Origin: Dietzia sp032248695
GTDB taxonomy: Bacteria; Actinomycetota; Actinomycetes; Mycobacteriales; Mycobacteriaceae
DNA length: 64,000 nt
Assembly: GCF_032248695.1 (NCBI RefSeq)
Contig: NZ_JAVHXC010000004.1
Location: 186,001 to 250,000, forward strand
Direction: 5' to 3'
The position numbers and the translations under genes were made by a program. The notes under the pieces are model-generated. The model ran no database searches and was not told where the DNA came from. It saw only the letters and a list, made by a program, of their open reading frames with translations. Every line of letters begins with the position of its first letter. The stretch's first letter is position 1. Of this stretch, positions 1-8,182 are shown in pieces.

Positions 1-2
1 TC

Positions 3-701
3 GGCGAGACCAACCGCGCCCCCTTCGACCTGCCCGAGGCCGAGGGCGAGCTCGTGGGCGGCTTCCACACCGAGTACTCGTCCCTGCGGTTCGCGATGTT
101 CATGCTGGCCGAGTACGTCAACATGACCACCGTCTCCGCGCTCGCCGCGACCCTGTTCCTGGGCGGTTGGCAGGCGCCGCTGCCGTTCTCGCTCATCCCC
201 GGCGCCGACTCCGGGTGGTGGGCGCTCCTGTGGTTCGTCGCCAAGGTGTGGACGTTCCTGTTCCTGTTCATCTGGCTGCGGGCCACCCTCCCGCGGCTGC
301 GCTACGACCAGTTCATGGCCTTCGGCTGGAAGGTGCTCATCCCCGTCTCCCTGGCCTGGGTCATGGCCGTGGCCACGATCCGGGTGGTCGTGGGTCCCGA
401 GTCGGAGCTCCTCACGCCGGCCATGGTGATCGCGGGCCTGGTCGCGGTCGCGGTCATCGTCGTCGTCCACCGGACCCGCACCCGACGCGGCGGCCGCGCC
501 GCGCCCACCGACGCCGGTCCGTCCGGCGCCGCGCGCACCGACCCCGCGCCCTTCGACCCCACCGCCGGCGGGTTCCCCGTCCCGCCACTCCCGCACCAGC
601 GCGCCGCGCTTGGCCGCGCTGGCGCCCCCACCGAGCTCGACGCCGCCGGCACCGCCCCGACCACCGACACCGCCCCGAGTCAGGAGGCCCGCCATGCCTA
701 G
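3..701 (+). CDS. nuoH: NADH-quinone oxidoreductase subunit H (NuoH), 3' part
   Basis: This is the C-terminal part of the complex I membrane subunit that sits at the quinone chamber next to the peripheral arm; the gene begins before the window. The visible reading frame opens with the NuoH signature of an acidic stretch (RAPFDLPEAEGELVGGFHTE) that lines the quinone site, followed by three hydrophobic segments. The protein then runs on into about 75 residues rich in Pro, Ala, Gly and Thr that look like a soluble, low-complexity tail beyond the usual NuoH end. The stop overlaps the start of nuoI by 8 bases, which implies translational coupling. The identification is firm; only the 5' end is missing. 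Confidence 0.95.
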   Translation, partial: GETNRAPFDLPEAEGELVGGFHTEYSSLRFAMFMLAEYVNMTTVSALAATLFLGGWQAPLPFSLIPGADSGWWALLWFVAKVWTFLFLFIWLRATLPRLRYDQFMAFGWKVLIPVSLAWVMAVATIRVVVGPESELLTPAMVIAGLVAVAVIVVVHRTRTRRGGRAAPTDAGPSGAARTDPAPFDPTAGGFPVPPLPHQRAALGRAGAPTELDAAGTAPTTDTAPSQEARHA

Positions 702-1314
702 GGTTCCCAGGTTCCTCGAGCCGCTCGCCGGGTTCGGGGTGACGTTCGCGACGATGTTCCGGAAGGCCCACACCGAGCAGTACCCGGAGGAGAAGGTCCC
801 GACCGCACCCCGCTACCACGGGCGGCACCAGCTCAACCGGTACGCCGACGGGCTCGAGAAGTGCATCGGCTGCGAGCTGTGCGCGTGGGCGTGTCCGGCC
901 GACGCGATCTACGTCGAGGGCGCCGACAACACCGCCGAGGAGCGCTACTCCCCCGGCGAGCGGTACGGGCGGATCTACCAGATCAACTACCTGCGCTGCA
1001 TCGGCTGCGGCCTGTGCGTCGAGGCGTGCCCGACCCGCGCGCTGACCATGACGAACGAGTACGAGATGGCCGACGACAACCGCGCCGACCTCATCTACGA
1101 GAAGCACGACCTGCTCGGACCCATGCTCGCCGGCATGGTGCCGCCGCCGCACGACATGGTCCCCGGCACCGACCACGCCGACTACTACCGCGGCGAGATC
1201 ACCGGGGCGGTGCCCGAGCAGGGCGAACCGTACGACCCCGGACGCGGCGACACCGCGGCGGGCCGGGCAGACGGTGCCGCGGCAGGCGCCCGACGCGGGG
1301 GCGGGTCGGCATGA
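694..1314 (+). CDS. nuoI: NADH-quinone oxidoreductase subunit I (NuoI), ferredoxin-like
   Basis: This 206-residue peripheral-arm subunit carries the two [4Fe-4S] clusters (N6a/N6b) that pass electrons toward the quinone site. Two CxxCxxCxxxCP motifs are visible, at about residues 57-68 (CIGCELCAWACP) and 102-113 (CIGCGLCVEACP). The ATG at 694 was chosen because a good ribosome binding site (caggagg, 681-687) precedes it and the conserved N-terminus MPRVPRFLEPLAGFG starts there. A longer open frame upstream is only the nuoH tail read in another frame. The gene overlaps nuoH by 8 bases and nuoJ by 4 (ATGA). Confidence 0.97.
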   Translation: MPRVPRFLEPLAGFGVTFATMFRKAHTEQYPEEKVPTAPRYHGRHQLNRYADGLEKCIGCELCAWACPADAIYVEGADNTAEERYSPGERYGRIYQINYLRCIGCGLCVEACPTRALTMTNEYEMADDNRADLIYEKHDLLGPMLAGMVPPPHDMVPGTDHADYYRGEITGAVPEQGEPYDPGRGDTAAGRADGAAAGARRGGGSA

Positions 1315-2063
1315 GCGGCGGGGAGTCGGTGCTGTTCTGGGTCCTCGCGGCGATCGCGGTGGCCGGCGCGCTGGGCGTCGTCTCGGCGACGCGGGCCGTC
1401 TACTCCGCACTGTGCCTGGCGACGACCATGGTCTCGCTGGCGGTGCTGTACATGGCGCAGGGCGCGGTGTTCCTCGGCGTCGGGCAGATCGTCGTCTACA
1501 CCGGCGCCGTGATGATGCTGTTCCTGTTCGTGGTGATGCTCATCGGCGTGGAGTCCTCGGACTCACTGGTCGAGCGGATCCGCGGGCACCGGGTCGCGGC
1601 GATTCTCGCCGGGCTGGGCTTCGGCGTCCTGCTCGCGACCGGGCTCGCGCGGGCCGAGCTCCCACCGTTCGCCGGGTTCGCCGCCGGGCGGTCCGAGGTG
1701 CCGGCGTTGGCCGAGCTGCTGTTCTCGCGGCACGTGTGGGCGTTCGAGCTCACCGGGGTGCTGCTCATCATCGCCACCCTCGGCGCCATGGTCCTGGCCC
1801 ACCGCGAACGCTTCACCGGCCGACGCACCCAACGCCAGATGTCGGAGCAGCGGTTCCTCGACTGGCAACGCGACGACACCGCCCGCGTCACGCCCCTGCC
1901 CAGTTCGGGCGTGTACGCGCGCCGCAACTCCGCCGACGTGCCCGCCCGGCTGCCCGACGGCTCCGACGCGCCGGACTCGGTGAGCGAGGTCCTGCGGCGC
2001 CACGCGGCCGATCGCGCGGACGGGCCCGACGCACTCGGCACCGGCGGGGGTGGGCGCGCGTGA
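1311..2063 (+). CDS. nuoJ: NADH-quinone oxidoreductase subunit J (NuoJ)
   Basis: This 250-residue membrane subunit of complex I has five predicted hydrophobic helices. The third contains the conserved NuoJ stretch with VGQIVVYTGAVMMLFLFVVML, the pi-bulge helix linked to proton-channel gating. After the last helix (about residue 165) comes a soluble tail of roughly 85 residues, a common actinobacterial extension. It starts at an ATGA overlap with nuoI and ends overlapping the GTG of nuoK. Confidence 0.95.
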   Translation: MSGGESVLFWVLAAIAVAGALGVVSATRAVYSALCLATTMVSLAVLYMAQGAVFLGVGQIVVYTGAVMMLFLFVVMLIGVESSDSLVERIRGHRVAAILAGLGFGVLLATGLARAELPPFAGFAAGRSEVPALAELLFSRHVWAFELTGVLLIIATLGAMVLAHRERFTGRRTQRQMSEQRFLDWQRDDTARVTPLPSSGVYARRNSADVPARLPDGSDAPDSVSEVLRRHAADRADGPDALGTGGGGRA

Positions 2064-2359
2064 ACCCCGAGCTCTACCTGTACCTCTCGGCCGTGCTGTT
2101 CACCATCGGCGCGGCCGGGTTCCTGCTGCGGCGCAACGCGATCGTCGTGTTCATGTGCATCGAGCTCATGCTCAACGCCACCAACCTCGCGCTCGTGGCG
2201 TTCGCGCGGATGCACGGCGACGTCACCGGGCAGGTCTTCGCGTTCTTCATCATGGTCGTGGCCGCCGCGGAGGTCGTGATCGGCCTCGCGATCATCATGG
2301 CCATCTACCGTTCCCGCCGATCGGCGTCGGTCGACGACGCCAGCCTGCTCAGGTACTAG
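2060..2359 (+). CDS. nuoK: NADH-quinone oxidoreductase subunit K (NuoK)
   Basis: This 99-residue protein is an MrpC-like antiporter-related subunit of complex I. It has the expected length and three transmembrane helices. Helix 2 holds the conserved Glu in CIELMLNATNLALV and helix 3 the second conserved Glu in AAAEVVIGLAI, both on the proton path. The start is the GTG at 2060, overlapping the nuoJ stop in a GTGA arrangement. Confidence 0.96.
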   Translation: MNPELYLYLSAVLFTIGAAGFLLRRNAIVVFMCIELMLNATNLALVAFARMHGDVTGQVFAFFIMVVAAAEVVIGLAIIMAIYRSRRSASVDDASLLRY

Positions 2360-2370
2360 GGGGGACGACG

Positions 2371-4341
2371 ATGACGACGACGACGACGACGACCGCAGCC
2401 GCCCTCGCCCCGGCCGTCACCGGGTCCGCGCTCTGGCTCATCCCCGCCCTGCCCCTGCTCGGGGCCGCGGTCCTGCTGGTGCTCGGTCGGCGGGCGGACC
2501 GGTGGGGCCACCTGCTCGGATGCGCGACCGCGCTGGGCTCGTTCGCCGTGGCGGCCTGGCAGCTGGTCGCGATGACCGGCCGGGCGGCCGGCGACCGGGC
2601 GGCCGCGCAGACGCTGTTCACCTGGATCTCGGTCGGCGAGCTGCGGGTCGACTTCGGCCTGCGCCTCGACGAGCTGTCGATGCTGTTCGTCCTGCTGGTC
2701 ACCGGCGTGGGCCTGCTCATCCACGTCTACTCGATCGGGTACATGGCCGCCGACCCCGCGCGGCGGAGGTTCTTCGCGTACCTCAACCTCTTCCTCGCGG
2801 CGATGCTGGTCCTGGTGCTGGCCGACAACTTCCTCGGCCTCTACCTGGGCTGGGAGGGTGTGGGACTGGTCTCGTACCTGCTCATCGGGTTCTGGCAGCA
2901 CAAGCCCTCCGCGGCGACGGCGGCGAAGAAGGCGTTCGTCGTCAACCGCGTGGGCGACATCGGGCTGGGCGTGGCGCTCATGGTCATGGTCACGCAGCTG
3001 GGGACGGTGTCGTACGAGGGCGTGTTCGCCGCCATCGAGGGCCGTGCAGGCGCGGGCGGCGCGGTCGGCCCGGGCCTCGTCACCGCACTCGGGCTGCTGT
3101 TGCTGCTCGGCGCGTGCGCCAAGTCCGCGCAGGTCCCACTGCAGTCGTGGCTCGGCGACGCCATGGAGGGCCCCACCCCGGTGTCGGCGCTCATCCACGC
3201 CGCGACCATGGTCACCGCGGGCGTCTACCTCATCACCCGCGCCAACCCGGTCTTCGACACCGCGCCCGCCGCCCGGGCCGCGGTCCTGGCCGTCGGCGCG
3301 GTCACGCTCCTGTACGGGGCCGTGATCGGCTGCGCGAAGGACGACATCAAGAAGGTGCTCGCCGCCTCGACCATGAGCCAGGTGGGCTACATGGTGCTCG
3401 CCGCCGGCCTCGGCCCCGCCGGGTACGCGCTCGCGATCATGCACCTGCTCACGCACGGTTTCTTCAAGGCCGGACTCTTCCTGGGCGCCGGTTCGGTCAT
3501 GCACGCCATGGACGACGAGGTCGACATGCGCCGCTACGGCGGACTGCGGGCGGTCATGCCCGTCACCTTCATCACGTTCGGCCTGGGCTATCTCGCGATC
3601 ATCGGGGTGCCCCCGTTCTCCGGCTTCTACTCCAAGGAGGGCATCATCTCCGCGGCCTTCGACGCGGGCGCGGGCCCGGCCGGGGCGGGCGCACCGCTCG
3701 GCTACCTGCTGGGCGCGGTCGCGCTGCTCGGCGCGGGCCTGACCGCGTTCTACATGACCCGCGTGATGATCCTGACCTTCTTCGGCCCCCGCCGCTGGGC
3801 CGACGGCGCCCACCCGCACGAGTCGCCCGCGACGATGACCGGGCCGATGATCGCGATCGCCCTGGGCTCCGTGCTCGCCGGCGCGCTGCTGTCGATCGGC
3901 GGCCGACTGCAGGACTGGCTCGCCCCGGTCGTCGGCGACCACCACCCCGAGCACGTCCTGCCCGTGTGGCTCGTCACCACCGCCTCGCTGGTGGCGGTCG
4001 CCGCCGGCGTCGCTGTGGCGGCCCGCCTCTACGCCCGTGCGGACATCCCCGCCACAGCACACGAGGGCTCGGCGCTCACCCGCGCGGCCCGCCGCGACCT
4101 CTACGCCGACCATCTCAACGAGACGCTGTTCATGCGACCCGGGCAGGCGCTGGCCGCCGGCACCGCGATCGTCGACCGGCGGCTGGTGGCCGGCGCCGCG
4201 ACCGGCCTGGCCGCCGCGGTCGGCGGACTGTCCGCCCGGACGCGTCTCCTGCAGTCCGGACTCACCCGGTCCTACGCGCTGTACATGCTGGTCGGCGCGG
4301 TCCTGGTGATCGCGGCCATGCTGGGCGGAGGTGTCCTGTGA
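2371..4341 (+). CDS. nuoL: NADH-quinone oxidoreductase subunit L (NuoL)
   Basis: This 656-residue antiporter-like proton-pumping subunit is at the distal end of the complex I membrane arm. Family motifs are present: the Glu of WEGVGLVSYLLIGFW in TM5, the Lys of ACAKSAQVPLQSWL in TM7, and the proton-antiporter stretch SALIHAATMVTAGVYL. A long C-terminal amphipathic region follows, as expected for NuoL. The start is the ATG at 2371, 11 bases after nuoK. The first eight residues are Met followed by seven Thr, encoded mostly by a run of acg triplets, an unusual low-complexity N-terminus. The stop overlaps nuoM by 4 bases. Confidence 0.97.
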   Translation: MTTTTTTTAAALAPAVTGSALWLIPALPLLGAAVLLVLGRRADRWGHLLGCATALGSFAVAAWQLVAMTGRAAGDRAAAQTLFTWISVGELRVDFGLRLDELSMLFVLLVTGVGLLIHVYSIGYMAADPARRRFFAYLNLFLAAMLVLVLADNFLGLYLGWEGVGLVSYLLIGFWQHKPSAATAAKKAFVVNRVGDIGLGVALMVMVTQLGTVSYEGVFAAIEGRAGAGGAVGPGLVTALGLLLLLGACAKSAQVPLQSWLGDAMEGPTPVSALIHAATMVTAGVYLITRANPVFDTAPAARAAVLAVGAVTLLYGAVIGCAKDDIKKVLAASTMSQVGYMVLAAGLGPAGYALAIMHLLTHGFFKAGLFLGAGSVMHAMDDEVDMRRYGGLRAVMPVTFITFGLGYLAIIGVPPFSGFYSKEGIISAAFDAGAGPAGAGAPLGYLLGAVALLGAGLTAFYMTRVMILTFFGPRRWADGAHPHESPATMTGPMIAIALGSVLAGALLSIGGRLQDWLAPVVGDHHPEHVLPVWLVTTASLVAVAAGVAVAARLYARADIPATAHEGSALTRAARRDLYADHLNETLFMRPGQALAAGTAIVDRRLVAGAATGLAAAVGGLSARTRLLQSGLTRSYALYMLVGAVLVIAAMLGGGVL

Positions 4342-5894
4342 CCGGCCCCGGACTGCTCACCGCGCTGTGGCTCACGCCGCTGGTCGGCGCGCTCCTCGTC
4401 GTCGTCGCCCCCGGCAGCGCACGCCGCGCGGCGCGGCCCCTCGCCCTGGTCACGTCCCTGGTCGTCCTGGGGTTGGCGGTCGTCCTGGCCGTGCGGTTCG
4501 AGCCCGGCGGCGCCACCCACCAGTTCGTCGAATCGCGGCCGTGGATCCCCGCGTTCGGCGCCACGTACTCGCTCGGCCTCGACGGCATCGCGCTCGTCCT
4601 GGTCCTCCTCACCGCCGGGCTCATGCCGCTGCTGCTGCTGGCCGGATGGCGCGACGCGGACGGGCCGGACGGGTCCACCGGCCGACGCGCGCAGGCGTAC
4701 CCCGCCCTCCTGCTCGCCACGCAGGGGCTCGCGCTGGTCGCGTTCACCAGCCTCGACGTGCTGCTGTTCTACGTCGCGTTCGAGGCCATGCTCGTGCCGC
4801 TGTACTTCCTCATCGGCGCCTTCGGCGGCACGGACCCGGGCAGCGCCGACCGGGCGCGCGCCGCGGTGCGGTTCCTCCTCTACAACCTCCTCGGCGGGCT
4901 CGTCATGCTCGCCGCGGTGATCACCCTCTACGTCCACACGGACCGGGCCGGGCTCGGGCCCGACGGCCGCGGCACGTTCGACCACCGCCTCATCACCGAC
5001 GCCGTCGCCGACGGTCGACTGCAGATCCCGTCCGGCGCGGCGCTGCTGCTGTTCGCCGGGTTCACGCTCGCGTTCGCCATCAAGGCGCCCCTGTGGCCGT
5101 TCCACACGTGGCTGCCCGGCGCCGCCGTCGCCGCCACGCCCGCCTCCGCCGTGCTCATGATGGCCGTGGTCGACAAGGTCGGCACGTTCGCGATGCTGCG
5201 GTACAGCCTGCCGCTGTTCCCCGGCGCCGCCGACACCGCGACGCCCGTCATGGTGACGCTCGCGGTGATCAGCATCGTCTACGGCGGGCTCATGGCGATC
5301 GCGCAGACCGACCTGCTGCGGCTCATCGCCTACGCGTCGATCTCGCACTTCGGGTTCATCGTGCTCGGCGTGTTCGCCGCGACCCCCCGGTCCGCCGCCG
5401 GCGCCACGCTGTACATGGTCAACCACGGCCTCGCCACAGCCGCCCTGTTCCTCGTGGCCGGGTTCCTCGTGCACCGGCACCGGACCCGGGAGATCGGCCG
5501 CTACGGCGGTGTCCAGCAGGTCGCGCCGGTGCTGGCCGGGGTGTTCCTCGTGGCCGGGCTCGCGACCCTCTCCCTGCCGGGGCTCGCGCCGTTCATCAGC
5601 GAGTTCCTCGTCTTTGTGGGCACCTTCGAGGTCTATCCCGTCGCCGCGGTGCTGGCCACGGCGACGTTCGTCCTGGCCGCGGTCTACATCCTGTGGACCT
5701 ACCAGCGCGTCATGGGCGGACCCGTCGCCACCGGCCTCGAGGCGACCCCCGACCTCACCGCGCGGGAGCGCGTGGTGCTGGCCCCGCTGGTCGTGGCCCT
5801 GATCGTGCTGGGCTTCTACCCGCAGCCCGCGCTGGACGTGATCGACCCGGCGGTCGCGGCGACCGTCGCCCACGTGGACGGAGCCCCCCGATGA
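4338..5894 (+). CDS. nuoM: NADH-quinone oxidoreductase subunit M (NuoM)
   Basis: This 518-residue antiporter-like proton-pumping subunit of complex I follows nuoL. It contains the conserved TM5 glutamate region (FYVAFEAMLVPLYFLIGAFG), the TM7 lysine (FAIKAPLWPFHTWLPGA) and the discontinuous-helix region LIAYASISHFGFIVLGVFA. The GTG at 4338 gives the expected N-terminus (VTGPGLLTALWLTPLVGALL). It overlaps nuoL by 4 bases and its stop overlaps the nuoN start by 4. Confidence 0.97.
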   Translation: MTGPGLLTALWLTPLVGALLVVVAPGSARRAARPLALVTSLVVLGLAVVLAVRFEPGGATHQFVESRPWIPAFGATYSLGLDGIALVLVLLTAGLMPLLLLAGWRDADGPDGSTGRRAQAYPALLLATQGLALVAFTSLDVLLFYVAFEAMLVPLYFLIGAFGGTDPGSADRARAAVRFLLYNLLGGLVMLAAVITLYVHTDRAGLGPDGRGTFDHRLITDAVADGRLQIPSGAALLLFAGFTLAFAIKAPLWPFHTWLPGAAVAATPASAVLMMAVVDKVGTFAMLRYSLPLFPGAADTATPVMVTLAVISIVYGGLMAIAQTDLLRLIAYASISHFGFIVLGVFAATPRSAAGATLYMVNHGLATAALFLVAGFLVHRHRTREIGRYGGVQQVAPVLAGVFLVAGLATLSLPGLAPFISEFLVFVGTFEVYPVAAVLATATFVLAAVYILWTYQRVMGGPVATGLEATPDLTARERVVLAPLVVALIVLGFYPQPALDVIDPAVAATVAHVDGAPR

Positions 5895-7525
5895 CCCCGG
5901 ACATCGCCTACTCCCAGCTGCTGCCGCTGCTCGTGGTGTTCGGCGCCGCGATCGTCTCCGTGCTCGTGGAGGCGTTCGCCCCCGCCCGGCACCGCTACCG
6001 CGCCCAGATCGTCCTGTACCTCGGCGGACTCACCGCCGCGCTGGTCACGGTGGTGGCGCTCGCGGGGACCCGGGCGGTGACGGCCGGTGGCGCGGTGGCC
6101 GTCGACGGGCCCGCCCTGTTCCTCCAGGGCGCGACGGTCCTGGTGGCGATCGGCGCCGGGGTGCTCATCGGCGAGCGGGCGCGGGTCGGCGCCGAGGCTC
6201 GGGCCGGGAACGCGTCGCGGGTCGGGGCGGAGGCGCGCCCGCCGGTGCTCGCCGGGTTCGCGCCGCAGGCCGCGCTCGCACCGGGCGGCGACGCCGAGCG
6301 CGAGGCCGAACGCGCCGGCGTCACCCAGACCGAGGTCTTCCCCCTGGCCCTGTTCGCCACCGGCGGGCTCATGCTGTTCCCCGCCGCGAACGACCTCATC
6401 ACCCTGTTCATCGCGCTCGAGGTCCTGTCCCTGCCGCTGTACGTGCTGTGCGGCATGGCCCGCCGCCGGCGGCTGCTCTCGCAGGAGGCCGCGGTCAAGT
6501 ACTTCCTGTTGGGTGCGTTCTCCTCCGCGTTCTTCGCCTACGGGGCGGCGCTGATCTACGGCTACGCGGGGACTGTCGACTTCACCGGGATCGCCGCCGT
6601 GGTGGCGGTCGAGGGAGGCACCCCGCTCGCGTTGATCGGCGTGGCGATGCTGTCGGTGGGCCTGCTGTTCAAGGTCGGCGCGGTGCCGTTCCACACGTGG
6701 ACGCCCGATGTCTACCAGGGCGCGCCCACGTCGATCACCGCGTTCATGGCCGCCGGCACCAAGCTCGCCGCGTTCGGTGCGATCCTGCGGTTCTTCCACG
6801 TCGCGGTGCGAGACATGGAGGCCGACTGGGCGCCGGTGCTGTGGGTCGTCTCGGCGCTGACGATGATCGTCGGCACGGTCGTCGGGGTGACACAGAACGA
6901 CGTCAAGCGGCTGCTCGCGTACTCCTCCGTCGCACACGCCGGGTTCCTTCTCACCGGGGTGCTCGGGCCGACCGCCGCCGGCGTGCCCGCCACCCTGTTC
7001 TACCTCGCCGCGTACGCCGTGAGCACCGTCGGCGTGTTCGCCGTGGCCGGACTGGTCCGGGACCCCGAGGGCGCCGAGATCACCGACCTGCGGGCCTGGT
7101 CCGGGCTCGGCCGCCGACAGCCGCTCGTCGCGGGGGCGTTCGCCCTGCTGCTCCTGGCACTGGCGGGAATCCCGCTGACCAGCGGATTCATCGCCAAGTT
7201 CGCGGTGTTCTCGGCGGCCGTGTCCGGCGGCGCGGTGAGTCTGGTGGTGTTCGGCGTGCTCACCAGCGCGATCGCCGCGTCGTTCTACATCCGCGTGATC
7301 GTGGTGATGTTCTTCCGCGAGGGCGACACCGGGGCCGGCGTGGCGGGCGGAGGCGTGGCGGGCGGCGGCCTGGCGGGCGGCGCGGGCACCGGCGAGGTGG
7401 CGTTCGCCCGCCGGCCGCTGACGCTCGCCGTGGTGGCGGTGGCGGCGGTGGTGACGGTCGCCCTGGGGATCCTGCCGCAGCCGCTGCTGGACCTGGCCGA
7501 CGCGGCGTCGGTGTTCGCCGGGTAG
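5891..7525 (+). CDS. nuoN: NADH-quinone oxidoreductase subunit N (NuoN)
   Basis: This 544-residue antiporter-like subunit is the last gene of the nuo operon. Family motifs include FIALEVLSLPLYVLCG (TM5 Glu), KVGAVPFHTWTPDVYQGAPT (TM7 Lys) and RLLAYSSVAHAGFLLTG. Two regions look unusual. One is an insertion of about 50 charged, Ala/Gly-rich residues between helices 3 and 4 (about residues 95-145). The other is a Gly/Ala/Val repeat (GVAGGG-type) at about residues 478-500 before the last helix. It starts at an ATGA overlap with nuoM. No gene follows on this strand, and the operon ends facing a convergent gene. Confidence 0.96.
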   Translation: MTPDIAYSQLLPLLVVFGAAIVSVLVEAFAPARHRYRAQIVLYLGGLTAALVTVVALAGTRAVTAGGAVAVDGPALFLQGATVLVAIGAGVLIGERARVGAEARAGNASRVGAEARPPVLAGFAPQAALAPGGDAEREAERAGVTQTEVFPLALFATGGLMLFPAANDLITLFIALEVLSLPLYVLCGMARRRRLLSQEAAVKYFLLGAFSSAFFAYGAALIYGYAGTVDFTGIAAVVAVEGGTPLALIGVAMLSVGLLFKVGAVPFHTWTPDVYQGAPTSITAFMAAGTKLAAFGAILRFFHVAVRDMEADWAPVLWVVSALTMIVGTVVGVTQNDVKRLLAYSSVAHAGFLLTGVLGPTAAGVPATLFYLAAYAVSTVGVFAVAGLVRDPEGAEITDLRAWSGLGRRQPLVAGAFALLLLALAGIPLTSGFIAKFAVFSAAVSGGAVSLVVFGVLTSAIAASFYIRVIVVMFFREGDTGAGVAGGGVAGGGLAGGAGTGEVAFARRPLTLAVVAVAAVVTVALGILPQPLLDLADAASVFAG

Positions 7526-7617
7526 GCCACGTCGGGTTCGCGGGATAGGCCGCGCCGCACCCGACCACCGAGCGGCCCCTGGCCCGAGGCCCTACTGACC
7601 CGGGCCGACCCGAGCCC

Positions 7618-7974
7618 CTACTCCCCCAGGCCGAGCGGGGTCGCGTCGAACTCGCCGGACAGCGCGGAGACGGCCCGGGCGAGCCGCAGGTCGCGCCGGG
7701 TGACGCCGTCCACGTCGTGGCTGCGCAGGTCGAGGGTGACCTCGTCGTAGCTCCACAGCAGGTCGGGGTGGTGGTTCTGCGAATTCGCGGCCTGCCCGAT
7801 GGCGGCGACCAGGTTGATCGCGGCCTGCGGCGACTCGCACACGGCGGTGTAGGTCAGCGATCCCTCGGACAGGGCCCAGCCGGGGAGGTCGGCCAGGCCT
7901 TCGGCGATCTGCTCCTCGGTGAGGCGGGTCTGGTCGTCGGCGTCGGGGCGGGCGTTGTCGGCGTCTGCGCTCAT
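7618..7974 (-). CDS. 4a-hydroxytetrahydrobiopterin dehydratase (pterin-4a-carbinolamine dehydratase)
   Basis: This 118-residue enzyme of the PCD/DCoH family dehydrates 4a-hydroxytetrahydropterin, recycling the pterin cofactor of aromatic hydroxylases. The active-site motif NSQNHHPDL is present at about residues 68-76, and a second conserved His lies further along (LRSHDVDGVTRRDLRLA). The start is the ATG at 7974, where the family-length protein begins; the frame remains open further upstream but that stretch is Arg/Ala-rich repeat DNA. No pterin-dependent hydroxylase is visible nearby, so it may serve another role, as in many bacteria where it is an orphan. It converges on nuoN. Confidence 0.9.
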   Translation of the reverse strand: MSADADNARPDADDQTRLTEEQIAEGLADLPGWALSEGSLTYTAVCESPQAAINLVAAIGQAANSQNHHPDLLWSYDEVTLDLRSHDVDGVTRRDLRLARAVSALSGEFDATPLGLGE

Positions 7975-8070
7975 GTCTCCAGTCTGGCACCTCTCGGCGC
8001 GACGGGCGCCCCGGGCGCGCGGCCGGCGCTCCCGGCGCTCCGGGAGCACGGCGGGCGCTCCGAGCGCTCG

Positions 8071-8130
8071 GCCCCGCGCCGCACCGCGCCGCACCGCGCC
8101 GCACCGCGCCGCACCGCGCCGCCCCGCGCC
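8071..8130. repeat. 10-bp GC tandem repeat between PCD gene and gluQ
   Basis: Six 10-bp units in register: four perfect copies of gcaccgcgcc (8081-8120) flanked on each side by gccccgcgcc. The repeat lies in the divergent intergenic region, upstream of both start codons. Confidence 0.85.
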
Positions 8131-8170
8131 GCACGGCCGCTCGGCCCCGCGCCGCCCCGACCGCTCCCCC

Positions 8171-8176
8171 TACTCT
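8171..8176 (+). promoter_or_regulatory. -10 box (TACTCT) for gluQ
   Basis: TACTCT lies 6 bases before the GTG at 8183. This is the spacing of a leaderless actinobacterial promoter and is the reason for choosing this start over the adjacent GTG at 8180. No Shine-Dalgarno sequence is visible. Confidence 0.5.
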
Positions 8177-8182
8177 GGTGTG

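Noticed and set aside
2356..5873. Long minus-strand ORFs (over 500 codons) opposite nuoL and nuoM
   Set aside because: They mirror the real codons' GC bias; their translations are His/Arg/Gly/Asp-rich without motifs, while the plus strand encodes clear complex I subunits.
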